Shown here in pieces: positions 1 to 8,515 of a stretch of 64,000 nucleotides of DNA. Source of the DNA: JACKHA01 sp041401985. Lineage in GTDB: Bacteria > Planctomycetota > Phycisphaerae > Phycisphaerales > UBA1924. Location of the stretch: positions 62,001 through 126,000 of the forward strand of contig JAWKTE010000002.1 in assembly GCA_041401985.1 (NCBI GenBank), read 5' to 3'. Every line of letters starts with the position of its first letter. The first letter of the stretch is position 1. Position numbers and translations under genes: made by a program. A model generated the notes under the pieces. That model saw only the letters and a list, made by a program, of their open reading frames with translations. It made no database searches and had not been told where the DNA came from.

Positions 1-1034
1 GGCCCACGAACCAGTTGGACCGGCACTATTCGGCGGGCGTCGCGGGGCTGAACTTCCACGCGAACGTGCTGGCGTTCTATCCCGGGCCGGGTGCGGGCGG
101 GGTGGGGTCGGTGGCGACGTGCGAGGTGACGCCGCGCGCGGCGTGGATGCCGATCTCGATCGACGCGGTGACGGTCGATCGGAGCCGCCAGCACCGGTAT
201 GGGGTGCAGCGTGACCTGACGCAGAACCGCTTCCGGGTGTACGGGCAGGTGAGCGCGAGCACGCAGGTCGCGGCGCGGGTGGCGATCCACGAGCCGAACA
301 TGTTCCTCGGGCGTCTGCTGGCGTTCCGTCTGGACGAAATGGGCGTGACGCTGGGCGGGGCGGAACGGACCGACGAGGTGCTGCGGCGTGTGCGGGCCGC
401 GGGCGATCTGGAGCGGTTCCCGGTCGATCGGACGCTGGCGGTGGTGAGCACGCCGCTGACCGACGTTGTGCGTCGGTGCAATGTGGACAGCGTGAACCTG
501 TACGCGGAGGCGCTTCTCAAGCGGATCGGGCACGAACTGACGGGCGGGCCCGGGACGTGGACGAGCGGGGCGGCGGCGATGCGGATGCTGATCTCGGAGC
601 GGCTGGGCGCGGAGGCCGCAGCCAGCACGATCATCAGCGACGGCTCGGGGTTCTCGCGTGGGAACCTGGTGGAGCCGGCGGTGCTGACGGCGTGGATGCG
701 TTCGATCTCGAACGATCCGGAGATCGGGGACGAGTTCGTCGCGTCGCTGCCGCGGATCGGGGAGGGGACGCTCGAGTCGCGGTTCCAGCGGACGCCGACA
801 GGGAACCTGGTGACGGGCAAGAGCGGGACGATCACGGGCGTGCGCTGCCTCTCGGGGTTCGTGACCAACGAGGCGACGGGGCGGCGGATCGCGTATTCGA
901 TCATGGTCAACGGGCTGCGCGAGGGCACGGACGGGCCGGGCAACGCGCTGCGCCTGCACGAGCGGATCGTGGGCGAGATCGACTCGTGGCTGACGCGGCG
1001 CGTGGAGGCGGCGTCGGCGAACGTGGGGGGGTGA
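1..1034 (+). CDS. dacB: D-alanyl-D-alanine carboxypeptidase/endopeptidase, PBP4 type (peptidase S13), 5' truncated
   Basis: The reading frame is open to the left edge (first full codon at base 3), so only the C-terminal part of the protein is present. It carries two of the three S13 active-site motifs: the SxN motif as SVN in DSVNLYAEALLKR (near base 490) and the KTG box as KSGT in GNLVTGKSGTITG (near base 825). The DGSGFSRGN segment typical of PBP4 lies between them (near base 640). The SxxK nucleophile would be upstream of the window. The family trims or cleaves peptidoglycan cross-links in the periplasm. A methyltransferase follows 45 bp downstream on the same strand. The identification is firm; the precise dacB assignment is by family only. 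Confidence 0.9.
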   Translation, partial: PTNQLDRHYSAGVAGLNFHANVLAFYPGPGAGGVGSVATCEVTPRAAWMPISIDAVTVDRSRQHRYGVQRDLTQNRFRVYGQVSASTQVAARVAIHEPNMFLGRLLAFRLDEMGVTLGGAERTDEVLRRVRAAGDLERFPVDRTLAVVSTPLTDVVRRCNVDSVNLYAEALLKRIGHELTGGPGTWTSGAAAMRMLISERLGAEAAASTIISDGSGFSRGNLVEPAVLTAWMRSISNDPEIGDEFVASLPRIGEGTLESRFQRTPTGNLVTGKSGTITGVRCLSGFVTNEATGRRIAYSIMVNGLREGTDGPGNALRLHERIVGEIDSWLTRRVEAASANVGG

Positions 1035-1079
1035 GCGGGGCGCCGAAGGCGGGCGCGTCCACGGCACCCGGCGCACCCG

Positions 1080-2033
1080 ATGCCCCCGGCGTCCTCGGAT
1101 CGCGTATTGGATCGGGTGACCATCGCCGACGACGCCATCCATCCCCTCGAACTCTACCGCTGGGCGGTGCAGGACCCGGAGACGCACGCCGCGGTGCTGG
1201 CGATCATGCACCAGCGGGGCGGATCGGGGCGCGAGGCGGCGGTGTTCCGCGAGGACTTCGCGGGGTCGTGCGCAGACTCGGTCGCGTGGCTGGCGATGCG
1301 CCGGGCCGGTGGGCCGGCGAGGCGGGCGGTCGCAGTCGATCTGGACGGCGCGGCCCTTGCGTGGGGACGCGCGCGGGCTGCGAGGCTGCTCGGGTCGCTG
1401 GCCTCGGGGCTTGAGACGCGGGCGATGGACGTGATGGACGCGGGGCCGCCGGGCGTGCCCGAGGCCGACGTGATCGCGGCATTGAACTTCAGCGTGCTGT
1501 ACCTGCACGAGCGGGAGGCGCTGGTGGCGTACCTTGCCAATGCCCGGCGGGGCCTTGGGCCCGGCGGCGTGCTGGTGATGAACCTCTTCGGCGGCCCGGC
1601 GACGGTGCGTGTCGGAACCGAGCGGCACCGCGTGACGCCGACGCCGCGGCTGTCGACCGAACGTGCGATTCCAGCGTTCGACTACCTGTGGGAGGTTCGG
1701 TCGTTCGATGCGGGGCGGCGTGTGGTGGACTGCCGGATCCACTTCGAGGTGGCGGCGGAGACGCCCGCGGCGGGACACGTGGCGACCGGCGCGGATGCAC
1801 GCAACGCAGGCGGCGTGCGGCGCATCGACGATGCGTTCCGGTACGACTTCAAGGTGTGGACGCCGGCGGAACTGCTCGACGCGTGCCGCGAGGCCGGCTT
1901 CGCCTCGCCCGAGTTCTGGCGGCACACCTACGACCCCTCGAAGGGCGCGGCGGGGGTGTTCCTTGGGGCGACCGAGCCGCGGTCGGTTGATGGGCTGGAG
2001 TCGTGGACGGCCTATGTCGTGGCGCGGGCGTGA
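1080..2033 (+). CDS. class I SAM-dependent methyltransferase
   Basis: A 317-residue protein with a Rossmann-type methyltransferase core. FREDFAGSCADSVAWL (about residues 56-71) leads into the SAM-binding strand AVAVDLDGAALAWGR (about 81-95), where the acidic residue of VDLD should contact the ribose. A later segment, ADVIAALNFSVLYLHERE, fits motif IV, and GPGGVLVMNLFGG fits the post-IV strand. The C-terminal half has a conserved-looking FRYDFKVWTPAELLDACREAGF, as in small-molecule methyltransferases. The substrate cannot be read from the sequence. ATG 1080 is the first in-frame ATG after the dacB stop; no clear Shine-Dalgarno is visible, so the start is moderately sure. Confidence 0.8.
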   Translation: MPPASSDRVLDRVTIADDAIHPLELYRWAVQDPETHAAVLAIMHQRGGSGREAAVFREDFAGSCADSVAWLAMRRAGGPARRAVAVDLDGAALAWGRARAARLLGSLASGLETRAMDVMDAGPPGVPEADVIAALNFSVLYLHEREALVAYLANARRGLGPGGVLVMNLFGGPATVRVGTERHRVTPTPRLSTERAIPAFDYLWEVRSFDAGRRVVDCRIHFEVAAETPAAGHVATGADARNAGGVRRIDDAFRYDFKVWTPAELLDACREAGFASPEFWRHTYDPSKGAAGVFLGATEPRSVDGLESWTAYVVARA

Positions 2034-2087
2034 GCACACCGCCGTTACGTGCGACGACTTTCGCGCAGTTGGATTGAAGTCAAAGGC

Positions 2088-2177
2088 ACTCACCGCCGAG
2101 ACGCGGAGTGCGCCGAGGGATGCAGGGAACCCACTCACTGGGCCTTCCTCGGTGCTCTCTGTGTCTCTGCGGTGAGT
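2088..2177. repeat. long imperfect palindrome of CGGAGA/CAGAGAC units
   Basis: Left arm 2088-2118 (ACTCACCGCCGAGACGCGGA...) pairs with right arm 2147-2177 (...CTCTGTGTCTCTGCGGTGAGT) over about 30 positions with a few mismatches, across a 28-nt loop. It lies between the convergent methyltransferase and lspA genes and could terminate both. Related sequence appears at 62496-62644 and, as a half copy, inside the glycosyltransferase gene at 21936-21995. Confidence 0.7.
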
Positions 2178-2221
2178 CTTCTCTTTCCAGGCCCGACGCC
2201 GCGGAGACCTGCCAGCGTGCG

Positions 2222-2977
2222 TCACGCCTCGGAAGCGTCGTGCGCCTTGCGCTCGCGGGCCTCGTGCGTGCCGCCGCGCCACGAGTGCCACAGGATCAGG
2301 ATGATCCCGATGATGAGGTAGGCATCCGCGACGTTGGAGACCCACGGCCAGACCTCGGTCGAGCCGTTGTTGGGCCACGCCAGGCCGAAGGGCAGTTGCA
2401 CGCCCGGCAGCGGGTGGATGAAGTCGCGGACGCAGGCGTAGGTGAGGCGGTCGTAGAGGTTGCCCAGGCCGCCGGCCATGAGCAGGCCGAGGCCGATGTG
2501 GGCCAGCCAGTCGCGCGGGCGGGTCCAGCGGGCGAAGACCCACAGGCCGAAGGCGATGGCGACGGCGGTGAAGGCGATGAAGAACGAGCGCCGACCGGCC
2601 CCGACGCCGAAGACCGCGCCGGGGTTGAGAACAAGGGTGAAGTCGAGCAGGTTGGGGACGGCGTGGAGGCGATCGGGCGGGGTGAGGGCGCCCAGGCCGC
2701 GGTTGCGGGCCAGGGCGTCGAGGACCTCCGCGCGGTCGACCACGACCGGCTCATCGGCGACGCTTGCGAAGGCCCAGGTCTTAGTCCAGAGGTCGCTGGC
2801 GGTGCCGAGGGCGGCGACGATGAGCAGAACGAGCCAGGCGCGCGGGCTGCGGAGGGTTGTGGCGAAGGGGCCGGGCTCGCTGGTGTCGGACGATGCCTGT
2901 GCCGCGTCGTGCTCGGGCGCGGCTTGTGACGCCTCATCGCTCGGCGGATCGGATTGGGCGTGGCGCGGCTGGCTCAT
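2222..2977 (-). CDS. lspA: lipoprotein signal peptidase (signal peptidase II)
   Basis: A 251-residue inner-membrane aspartyl protease that removes the signal peptide from diacylglyceryl-modified prolipoproteins. Four hydrophobic segments are visible. Family blocks appear in order: SDLWTKTWAF at the first membrane segment exit, LVLNPGAVFGVG (the NxGAxFG block), GGLGNLYDRLTYACVRDFI (GNxxDR with the first catalytic Asp) and VSNVADAYLIIG (the second catalytic Asp in the NxAD box). It is longer than typical LspA (about 160-170 residues) because of a roughly 45-residue polar N-terminal tail and an insertion after the first membrane segment. The TraR/DksA-like gene lies upstream on the same strand, a pairing seen in many bacteria. 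Confidence 0.95.
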   Translation of the reverse strand: MSQPRHAQSDPPSDEASQAAPEHDAAQASSDTSEPGPFATTLRSPRAWLVLLIVAALGTASDLWTKTWAFASVADEPVVVDRAEVLDALARNRGLGALTPPDRLHAVPNLLDFTLVLNPGAVFGVGAGRRSFFIAFTAVAIAFGLWVFARWTRPRDWLAHIGLGLLMAGGLGNLYDRLTYACVRDFIHPLPGVQLPFGLAWPNNGSTEVWPWVSNVADAYLIIGIILILWHSWRGGTHEARERKAHDASEA

Positions 2978-3059
2978 GCGTGAGGGCGAGCGTACGCGCT
3001 CCGGCGAACCAACCTTTCGACCGCGATCGACCCCGTCGGCGGCCGAGTCAGCGGCCCGA

Positions 3060-4064
3060 TCACCGGCGCGGCGAGCGGCGCTCGAACTCGCGGGCGGCCT
3101 CGATCGAGTACCGCGTCCAGGGCAGTTCCTCGAGACGCTCGCGGTTGATGGCCTTGCCGGTCATCTCGCAGATGCCGAACGTGCCCTTGTCGATGCGCTC
3201 GAGGGCGGCGTCGATCTCGCGGATGAGGCGCCGGTCCTCGGCGGCGAGGTTCAGCGACAGCGACTGCTCGTAGGCCTCCGAGCCCTGCTCGGCGATGTGC
3301 TGGGGCAAGGCCGAGAGGCTGCCGCTGCGACCGAGCAGGGCCTCGGTCTCGAGGTCGGAGACGTCGCCGACCAGGTCGGAGCGCTTCTTAAGGAGCGTCT
3401 CGCGGAACTTGGCCAGGTCGCGCTTGCCGAAGGGGCTCTTGAGTTTGGCCAACGAGTCGGCGTCGATCTGGAGGGCGGGGCGAGCGGCGTCCGGGCCGGA
3501 GGCGATCAACGGCTTGCGGAAGGGCGAGCCCGGGCCGAGCAGCGGCTCGATCTTGGGCATCTCGATCTTCGGCGGCTTGTTGCTGGGGCGCTTCGGGCGG
3601 TTCGAGACGATGGTGATGCCCTTGCGGTTGGACTTGTCGTCCTCGGCGGCGGGGGCGGCGGCCTTGCCGGCGGGCTTGGTCGTCGGCTTCTCGCCGGCCT
3701 TGGTGCTGGTCTTGGTGGTGGGCTTGGCGGCCGGCTTGTCGGCGGCCTTACCACCCCTGCCAGCGGTCTTCGCGGGCGGCGCCTTGGTGGGCTTGCCTTT
3801 GGCGGGGGCGGCGGGAACTGTTGGCTTGGATGCGGTGGGTTTCTTGGTGACCTTGGCGGGCTTCTTCGCGACCTTCTTTCCCGCGGCCTTTTTGGCCGCG
3901 GGCTTCTTGGCAGCCGGCTTGGTCGTGGCCTTCTTCGTGGAGGCCTTCGGTGTGGCGGTTGGCTTCGCGGGCGACTTCGACGGCTTCTTGGCGTCGGCGG
4001 TCGTGCGACGACCCTTCGCCGCGGGTGCGGCGGGCTTCCCACGAGGTTGTGCCTTCTTCGCCAC
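3060..4064 (-). CDS. TraR/DksA-family protein with Lys/Ala/Pro-rich histone-like tail
   Basis: A 334-residue protein in two parts. Residues 1 to about 130 are low-complexity Lys-Ala-Pro repeats (PAAKKPAAKKAAGKK and similar) resembling histone H1 tails, expected to bind DNA or RNA. The C-terminal ~115 residues match the DksA/TraR fold: coiled-coil helices (FRETLLKKRSDLVGDVSDLE) then the zinc-finger region KGTFGICEMTGKAINRERL...PWTRYSIEAARE. Only one of the four zinc-binding Cys is left (GIC), so the finger is degenerate and probably metal-free, which is usual for planctomycete members. DksA-type proteins act in the RNA polymerase secondary channel. It starts with GTG, and a TAATAGT box lies upstream. 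It is probably co-transcribed with lspA. Confidence 0.85.
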   Translation of the reverse strand: MAKKAQPRGKPAAPAAKGRRTTADAKKPSKSPAKPTATPKASTKKATTKPAAKKPAAKKAAGKKVAKKPAKVTKKPTASKPTVPAAPAKGKPTKAPPAKTAGRGGKAADKPAAKPTTKTSTKAGEKPTTKPAGKAAAPAAEDDKSNRKGITIVSNRPKRPSNKPPKIEMPKIEPLLGPGSPFRKPLIASGPDAARPALQIDADSLAKLKSPFGKRDLAKFRETLLKKRSDLVGDVSDLETEALLGRSGSLSALPQHIAEQGSEAYEQSLSLNLAAEDRRLIREIDAALERIDKGTFGICEMTGKAINRERLEELPWTRYSIEAAREFERRSPRR

Positions 4065-4187
4065 CTGGGGAGTTCCGAACGAAAGGCTACTATTACCTGA
4101 ACGGGGCAGCGACGCTGGCCCGCGGGCGGCGAAGGTTAGTCGTCCGGGGCAACCCTGTCAAAGCGTGGGGGGTGTTGGTAGAGGGAG

Positions 4188-5213
4188 TTACGGGGCACCC
4201 GGTTCCGGGGATTGGTCCGTCGTCGGCGGGGGCTGCGGGGGCAGTTCGGTGCACTCGCCGAGGCGTCGGAAGCGCTGGTAGCGGCGTTCCATGAGCACGT
4301 CGGGATCGACGCCCTTGAGGCCCTCGAGCGTGTCGTTGATCCAGCGTTCTAGGCGGCGAGCGGTGGCTTCTTTGGCGCGGTGGGCCCCACCGACCGGCTC
4401 GGGGATCACGTCGTCGACGATGCCGAGGGAGAGGTTGTCGGCGGCGGTGAGGCGGAGGGCCTGGGCGGCGGCGTTGTTGGTCTGCTCGTTGGCCTGCTTC
4501 CAGAGGATGGCGGCGCAACCTTCTGGGGAAATCACCGAGTACCAGGCGTGCTGGAGCATGGCGACCCGGTCGGCGACGGCGATGCCCAGGGCCCCTCCCG
4601 AGCCGCCCTCGCCGATGACGATCGAGACGATCGGGACGGGCAGGCGGGACATCTCGAGGAGGTTGACGGCGATGGCCTCGGCCTGGCCCCGCTGCTCGGC
4701 CCCGAGGCCGGGGTAGGCGCCGGGGGTGTCGACCAGGGTGACGATGGGCAGGTCGAACTTGGCCGCCAACTCCATTTTGGCCAGGGCTTTCCGGTAGCCC
4801 TCGGGGTGGGCGCAGCCGAAGTGGCAGGCGAGTTTTTCCGCGGTCTCGCGGCCCTTCTGGTGCCCGACGATGAGGCATTTGTGGGCGCCGATGCGTCCGA
4901 AGCCGGTGACGATGGCGGGGTCGTCGCCGAAGCGTCGGTCGCCGTGGAGTTCGACGAAATCGCGGCAGATGAGCCCGACGTAGTCGCGGGTTTGGGGTCG
5001 GGCGGGGTGGCGGGCGACGCGAACGGTGTCCCAGGGGGTCAGGCGGGCGTAGATGTCGGTCAAGAGGGACTCACGCTCGGCCCGGAGTGCGGCCAGGTCC
5101 TCTGGGACGGCGGCGGGGTCCGGGGAGGGGCCGGCCTGCTGCTCGGCGTCTTTGATGCGACGCTCGAGGTCGGCCAGGGGCTTCTCGAACTCGAGGGTGT
5201 AGAAGGTGGACAT
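4188..5213 (-). CDS. accA: acetyl-CoA carboxylase carboxyltransferase subunit alpha
   Basis: A 341-residue subunit that, with AccD, transfers the carboxyl group from biotin to acetyl-CoA to give malonyl-CoA, the first committed step of fatty acid synthesis. It begins MSTFYTLEFEKPLADLERRI, the usual helical N-terminus. The crotonase-type core is well conserved: GFGRIGAHKCLIVGHQKGR, GYRKALAKMELAAKFDLPI, DTPGAYPGLGAEQRGQAEAI and GEGGSGGALGIAVADRV, the last with oxyanion-hole glycines. The C-terminus ends in a Pro-rich tail. ATG 5213 is preferred over a further-upstream in-frame codon because homology begins there and a TACCCT box sits 9 nt before it. accD is not in the window. Confidence 0.95.
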   Translation of the reverse strand: MSTFYTLEFEKPLADLERRIKDAEQQAGPSPDPAAVPEDLAALRAERESLLTDIYARLTPWDTVRVARHPARPQTRDYVGLICRDFVELHGDRRFGDDPAIVTGFGRIGAHKCLIVGHQKGRETAEKLACHFGCAHPEGYRKALAKMELAAKFDLPIVTLVDTPGAYPGLGAEQRGQAEAIAVNLLEMSRLPVPIVSIVIGEGGSGGALGIAVADRVAMLQHAWYSVISPEGCAAILWKQANEQTNNAAAQALRLTAADNLSLGIVDDVIPEPVGGAHRAKEATARRLERWINDTLEGLKGVDPDVLMERRYQRFRRLGECTELPPQPPPTTDQSPEPGAP

Positions 5214-5426
5214 GGAAGGGGAAGGGTAGCAGGGGCGGGGGCGCGGCGGGACCGGGCGGGTGGAAGGCACGCGGCCGGGTGCCTAGGAATCTGGGCTTGG
5301 CCCGAGCATGGCCTGCGGTTGGTTTGGGTTTGGTGCGGGCCTGATCCGAAACCCGCAACCGGGGGGTGTCCGGGCCATATAAACAGCGAACCGTCGGTCC
5401 CGGAATCTCGTTGGGAACCTTACTCG

Positions 5427-5894
5427 ATGCGTGCTCCGACTTTCAAGATGAAGCCGGTGTGGTCGAACCGCTTTGCGTCGCCGACGGTGGCGGAGTTGCG
5501 GTCGTCGCTCGGGGATGAGGGCGGGCTGGTGCTGGACCACGCGCGGCAGGTGCTGGGCGGGCTGCCGGGCGTGGTCGAGGCGCTGAAGTGGATGGGCGTG
5601 CCGTGGTCGTGGACGCTGGTGTACGCCCCGCCCGGCGAGGTCGAGGGGTGGGCGTTCGTGATCCCGGAGCCTGGGAAGTTGCAGGTGGCGGTGTCGCTGC
5701 CGGCGGAGCGGCTGGCGGAGATCGCCGTGAAGCGCCTGCCGCGGTTCGTGCGGGACGGGCTGCTGGCGACGCAGGTTGTGGGTCGTGCGTGCTGGCCCGT
5801 GTGGGTGGTGCAGACGGCGGCGCACGTGGATGAGATCGCGCGGCTGGTGCAGGGCGTGCGGGTGCCGGCGGAGGCGGGTGCGGCCGTTTCGTGA
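5427..5894 (+). CDS. conserved hypothetical protein, DUF3788-like
   Basis: A 155-residue soluble protein without signal peptide or membrane segment. The order WMGVPWSWTLVYAPPGEVEGWAFVIPEP, then LQVAVSLPAERLAEIAV, then ATQVVGRACWPVWVVQTAAHVDEIARLV resembles small DUF3788 proteins, where a Trp-rich strand pair is followed by a short helix and a final strand-helix; this match is from memory and tentative. The function is unknown. ATG 5427 is taken because the frame upstream runs antisense through accA. A TATAAA sequence at 5377-5382 may be part of its promoter. Confidence 0.55.
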   Translation: MRAPTFKMKPVWSNRFASPTVAELRSSLGDEGGLVLDHARQVLGGLPGVVEALKWMGVPWSWTLVYAPPGEVEGWAFVIPEPGKLQVAVSLPAERLAEIAVKRLPRFVRDGLLATQVVGRACWPVWVVQTAAHVDEIARLVQGVRVPAEAGAAVS

Positions 5895-6046
5895 TTGCCC
5901 GTAGCGCGCGGCGGATTCAAGGTTGTTCGACCCGGACCTTCGGCGCAGGGCCTTCTCAGGTCCGGCGTCTGTGGCGTTCCCGTCGGATGGGGAGTTCGTG
6001 GCGTCGGCCGGGTTGAGGTTGGCGGGCGGCTCGCTTCGCGGGCGCG

Positions 6047-6052
6047 TAAAGT
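6047..6052 (+). promoter_or_regulatory. candidate -10 box TAAAGT, leaderless type
   Basis: TAAAGT ends 6 nt before the ATG of the receiver-domain gene. Transcription starting 6-7 nt after this box would begin at the start codon. No Shine-Dalgarno is visible. Confidence 0.4.
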
Positions 6053-6058
6053 GGTGGC

Positions 6059-6562
6059 ATGACCAGCGGCAGGACACCGATCGGCGCGGGCGGCACGTCC
6101 CCCGGCGTGGGCGATGAGGCGGCGGAGATCGCCGCGTGCACGCTGCTGATCGTTGATGACAACGAGCAGAATCTGGAGTTGCTGCAGGCGTACCTGGAGG
6201 ATCTGGGGTGCGGCGTGGTCGTGGCGCGGGACGGGCAGGAGGCGCTGGACCAGGTGGAGAAGCGGTCGCCGGACCTGGTGCTGCTGGATGTGATGATGCC
6301 GCGGATGAGCGGGTTCCAGGCGTGCGCGCGGATCAAGGGGAACCCGGCGACGCGGGAGATCCCGGTCCTGATGGTGACGGCGCTCAATGAGGTCGGGGAT
6401 GTCGAGCGGGCGGTGGAGTGCGGGGCGGACGACTTCCTGACCAAGCCGGTGAACAGGCTGGAACTGCTGACGCGGGTGCGGTCGCAGCTGAAGATCCGGA
6501 TCGTGAAGCGGCAGTTGGAGCAGACGATGGCGGAGTTGCGGCGGTTGAAGCGGGAGGGGTAG
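6059..6562 (+). CDS. response regulator, single receiver domain with C-terminal helix
   Basis: A 167-residue CheY-like receiver. The acidic pair is in LLIVDDNEQN, the phosphoacceptor Asp is in LVLLDVMMPRMSG, the conserved Thr is in MVTALNE and the Lys in DDFLTKPVN, so all phosphotransfer residues are present. After the receiver is a short Lys/Arg/Glu-rich helix (LKIRIVKRQLEQTMAELRRLKREG) that is probably a coiled-coil dimerisation or linker segment; no DNA-binding or enzymatic output domain follows. No histidine kinase is adjacent, so the partner is unknown. It may act by protein-protein contact in a phosphorelay. Confidence 0.9.
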   Translation: MTSGRTPIGAGGTSPGVGDEAAEIAACTLLIVDDNEQNLELLQAYLEDLGCGVVVARDGQEALDQVEKRSPDLVLLDVMMPRMSGFQACARIKGNPATREIPVLMVTALNEVGDVERAVECGADDFLTKPVNRLELLTRVRSQLKIRIVKRQLEQTMAELRRLKREG

Positions 6563-6716
6563 TTCTGGCCAGCCAACGGGCGAACGGCCTGGCGATTCCG
6601 ATGCTGTCATGCTTCGCGTTGCAGGCTCCCGGATGCGTTCTCGCATTCTGGAGGAGGCCATTGTGCAGCACGCCATGTGGGCGGCGGCACATCGGCCCGG
6701 AAACCGGGAGCATGCG

Positions 6717-6971
6717 ATGGGCACCAATGGCAAGAAGAGCAAGGTCGGCGTTGTGTTCGCGGTGATCGCGATCCTGTGCGGAACGCTGGCGTTCCTGACG
6801 GCGGGGCTGAAGGGTCAGAGTGCGGGCACCGTGGAGATGTTGACGTTCTGCGCGCCGGCGTGGGTCGCGATGCTGGTCGCGATCGCGGTGCAGCGGAGCG
6901 CGATGTCCTTCGTGGCTGTGGGATTCGGTGCGCTCGCGGTGGCGGCGTTCTTCATGGCCGGCACGACCTGA
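6717..6971 (+). CDS. small membrane protein of unknown function
   Basis: An 84-residue protein with a short basic N-terminus (MGTNGKKSKVG) then hydrophobic segments VVFAVIAILCGTLAFLTAG, a Met/Phe-rich middle (MLTFCAPAWVAMLVAIAV) and FVAVGFGALAVAAFFMAG, so three probable membrane helices. ATG 6717 is chosen because GGGAG lies 6 nt upstream and the positive-inside pattern fits; a longer frame from 6609 has no such signal. No family is recognised. It stands alone between the receiver protein and the convergent heme oxygenase gene. Confidence 0.6.
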   Translation: MGTNGKKSKVGVVFAVIAILCGTLAFLTAGLKGQSAGTVEMLTFCAPAWVAMLVAIAVQRSAMSFVAVGFGALAVAAFFMAGTT

Positions 6972-7124
6972 TTGATCGCCGTCGCTGGGCTCCCACGATC
7001 GGCGGGAATCCCGAGGCTTGGTGGGCTGGCGCCACATCGGCTTCACCGGCGTGGTGACCGGGACGCGCTCGCACGCATTCGGGAGATCGAGAACTCCTGG
7101 GAAATGGCGGGCATTGGCGATGAG

Positions 7125-7868
7125 TCATGCGGTGGCCACATCCTCGTGGATGGCGGTGATGGCCTTGAACATGTCGCGTGCGGCGTGGACGAGGGTGTCC
7201 TGCTGGGCCGGGGTGAGGGGCTGGGCGTCGAGGGTTGCCTTGAAGCGGTCCCAGCGGGGACGCTGGTCGATGCCGTAGGGGTCGAGGTGTCGGAAGCCGT
7301 CGGGGCGTGCGGTGTCCCAGAGGTGTGCCCAGGCCTTGCGGAGTTTGAGCGCGACGTAGCGGTTGCCGTTGTTGGCGCCCTCGCGGACGTAGTGGAGGCC
7401 GAGCAGGCCGAGGGGGTTGGCGGCGGCCCAGTGGTTGGCGGCGTCGATGAGGGCGATGGAGCCGCGGCGCGGCAGGACGCTGGAGGGCTGGACGCCCAGG
7501 AACTCGAGGTCGGCGCGGAGGTTCGGGGCCTGCATCTGGGCGTCGTCGACGAGGGCTGCGATGGCGGGGGTGGTGGCGCGGGCCTCGGCGAGGCGCTGGT
7601 CGAGCACGAGCATGGCGGCGTGCATCTGGCCCAGGAAGTCGGCGTACTGCTGGCGGGTGAGGGTTGCGGCGACCATGCCGCGGGCGAGGTCGCCTTGCTC
7701 GGCGGCCTCGTGGAGGTCGGCGCACTCCTCACGCATGCGGCGTGAGGTGGTGAGCGGGGCTTCGACGTGGAAGGGGCAGCGCGCCGCGGGGCGGGCGGGC
7801 CTGGCGTCGGCGGCGTGGGGATGGGCGGCGGGGGCGGTCGGCGCGGCGTCGGGTGCGGCGGGGGACAT
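7125..7868 (-). CDS. heme oxygenase-like protein (biliverdin-producing type)
   Basis: A 247-residue all-helical protein. RRMREECADLHEAAEQ contains the predicted proximal heme-ligand His. TLTRQQYADFLGQMHAAMLVLDQRL fits the following helix pair, and GLHYVREGANNGNRY matches the distal-helix region of bacterial heme oxygenases (YVLEGxxxGG type), with an unusual Asn-Asn-Gly. Heme oxygenase opens heme to biliverdin, CO and Fe(II) using reductant from ferredoxin or a reductase. The ~45-residue Ala/Pro-rich N-terminal tail is extra. ATG 7868 is supported by AAGGAG 6 nt upstream. A ferredoxin gene is transcribed divergently 235 bp away. Function in heme iron recovery is inferred. Confidence 0.75.
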   Translation of the reverse strand: MSPAAPDAAPTAPAAHPHAADARPARPAARCPFHVEAPLTTSRRMREECADLHEAAEQGDLARGMVAATLTRQQYADFLGQMHAAMLVLDQRLAEARATTPAIAALVDDAQMQAPNLRADLEFLGVQPSSVLPRRGSIALIDAANHWAAANPLGLLGLHYVREGANNGNRYVALKLRKAWAHLWDTARPDGFRHLDPYGIDQRPRWDRFKATLDAQPLTPAQQDTLVHAARDMFKAITAIHEDVATA

Positions 7869-8103
7869 GGCGGCTCCTTGGGGCGTCGCGGCCGGGCGGG
7901 CGTTCGAGGTGCTGTTGCGACGGAGTCTCAACACCGTCGGCGGCAACGGATTGATGGCGTCGAACAGGTGGGGGTCAAGGGGTGTACGATCGCGGGAACG
8001 CGGTGTCGGGGCGACGAACACCCTGTCCGGGTGGTTTCCGGGCGTGGGTTGGTTCGGAAAGGTTGCTCCGGGGTCCGTGGAGCCGCAGGGAAGCCGACGA
8101 GTC

Positions 8104-8367
8104 ATGCCGCACATCATCGCCCAGCCGTGCATCGGGACGAAGGACACCTCGTGCGTCGAGGTGTGCCCTGTTGACTGCATCCACCCGACGAGCCAGGAGC
8201 CCGACTTCGCGACGGCGGAGCAGTTGTTCATCGACCCGGACACGTGCATCGACTGCGGTCTGTGCGTGGACGAGTGCCCGGTGAAGGCGATCTTCCCGCA
8301 GGAGGATCTGCCGGAGAAGTGGAACAACTACGTCGAGTTGAACCTGGATTATTACAAGGCGAAGTGA
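8104..8367 (+). CDS. fdxA: 7Fe ferredoxin ([3Fe-4S][4Fe-4S])
   Basis: An 87-residue ferredoxin. The first cluster motif is PCIGTKDTSCVEVCPVDC, with the C-x7-C-x3-CP spacing of seven-iron ferredoxins. The second is CIDCGLCVDECPV, a complete CxxCxxCxxxCP for a [4Fe-4S] cluster. The C-terminal extension FPQEDLPEKWNNYVELNLDYYKAK is typical of FdxA. It is a soluble one-electron carrier. Its divergent neighbour encodes a heme oxygenase, which needs such an electron donor. The long frame upstream of ATG 8104 is not coding. Confidence 0.93.
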   Translation: MPHIIAQPCIGTKDTSCVEVCPVDCIHPTSQEPDFATAEQLFIDPDTCIDCGLCVDECPVKAIFPQEDLPEKWNNYVELNLDYYKAK

Positions 8368-8403
8368 GCGGTTGGTTGGCGCGCGATGGCGCGGCGTTGA
8401 TCG

Positions 8404-8446
8404 TCGGCGGCTGCGCCGCCGGCGCGGGCTGCAAGCCTGTGCCACC
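8404..8446. repeat. intergenic repeat with CGGCGGC-TGC-GCCGCCG hairpin
   Basis: The copy contains a perfect 7-bp hairpin at 8404-8420 followed by a GCAAGCCTGTGCCACC tail. An inverted copy is at 38558-38599, directly after lysS. Here it lies between the convergent fdxA and thioredoxin-like genes, so it may also serve as a bidirectional terminator. Confidence 0.65.
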
Positions 8447-8515
8447 CCCGACTACCCCCTCCGTCATGCTCGCGGAGCCTCGTCCGACCCCTCCCCCGCA
8501 CGCGGGGGAAGGGTG

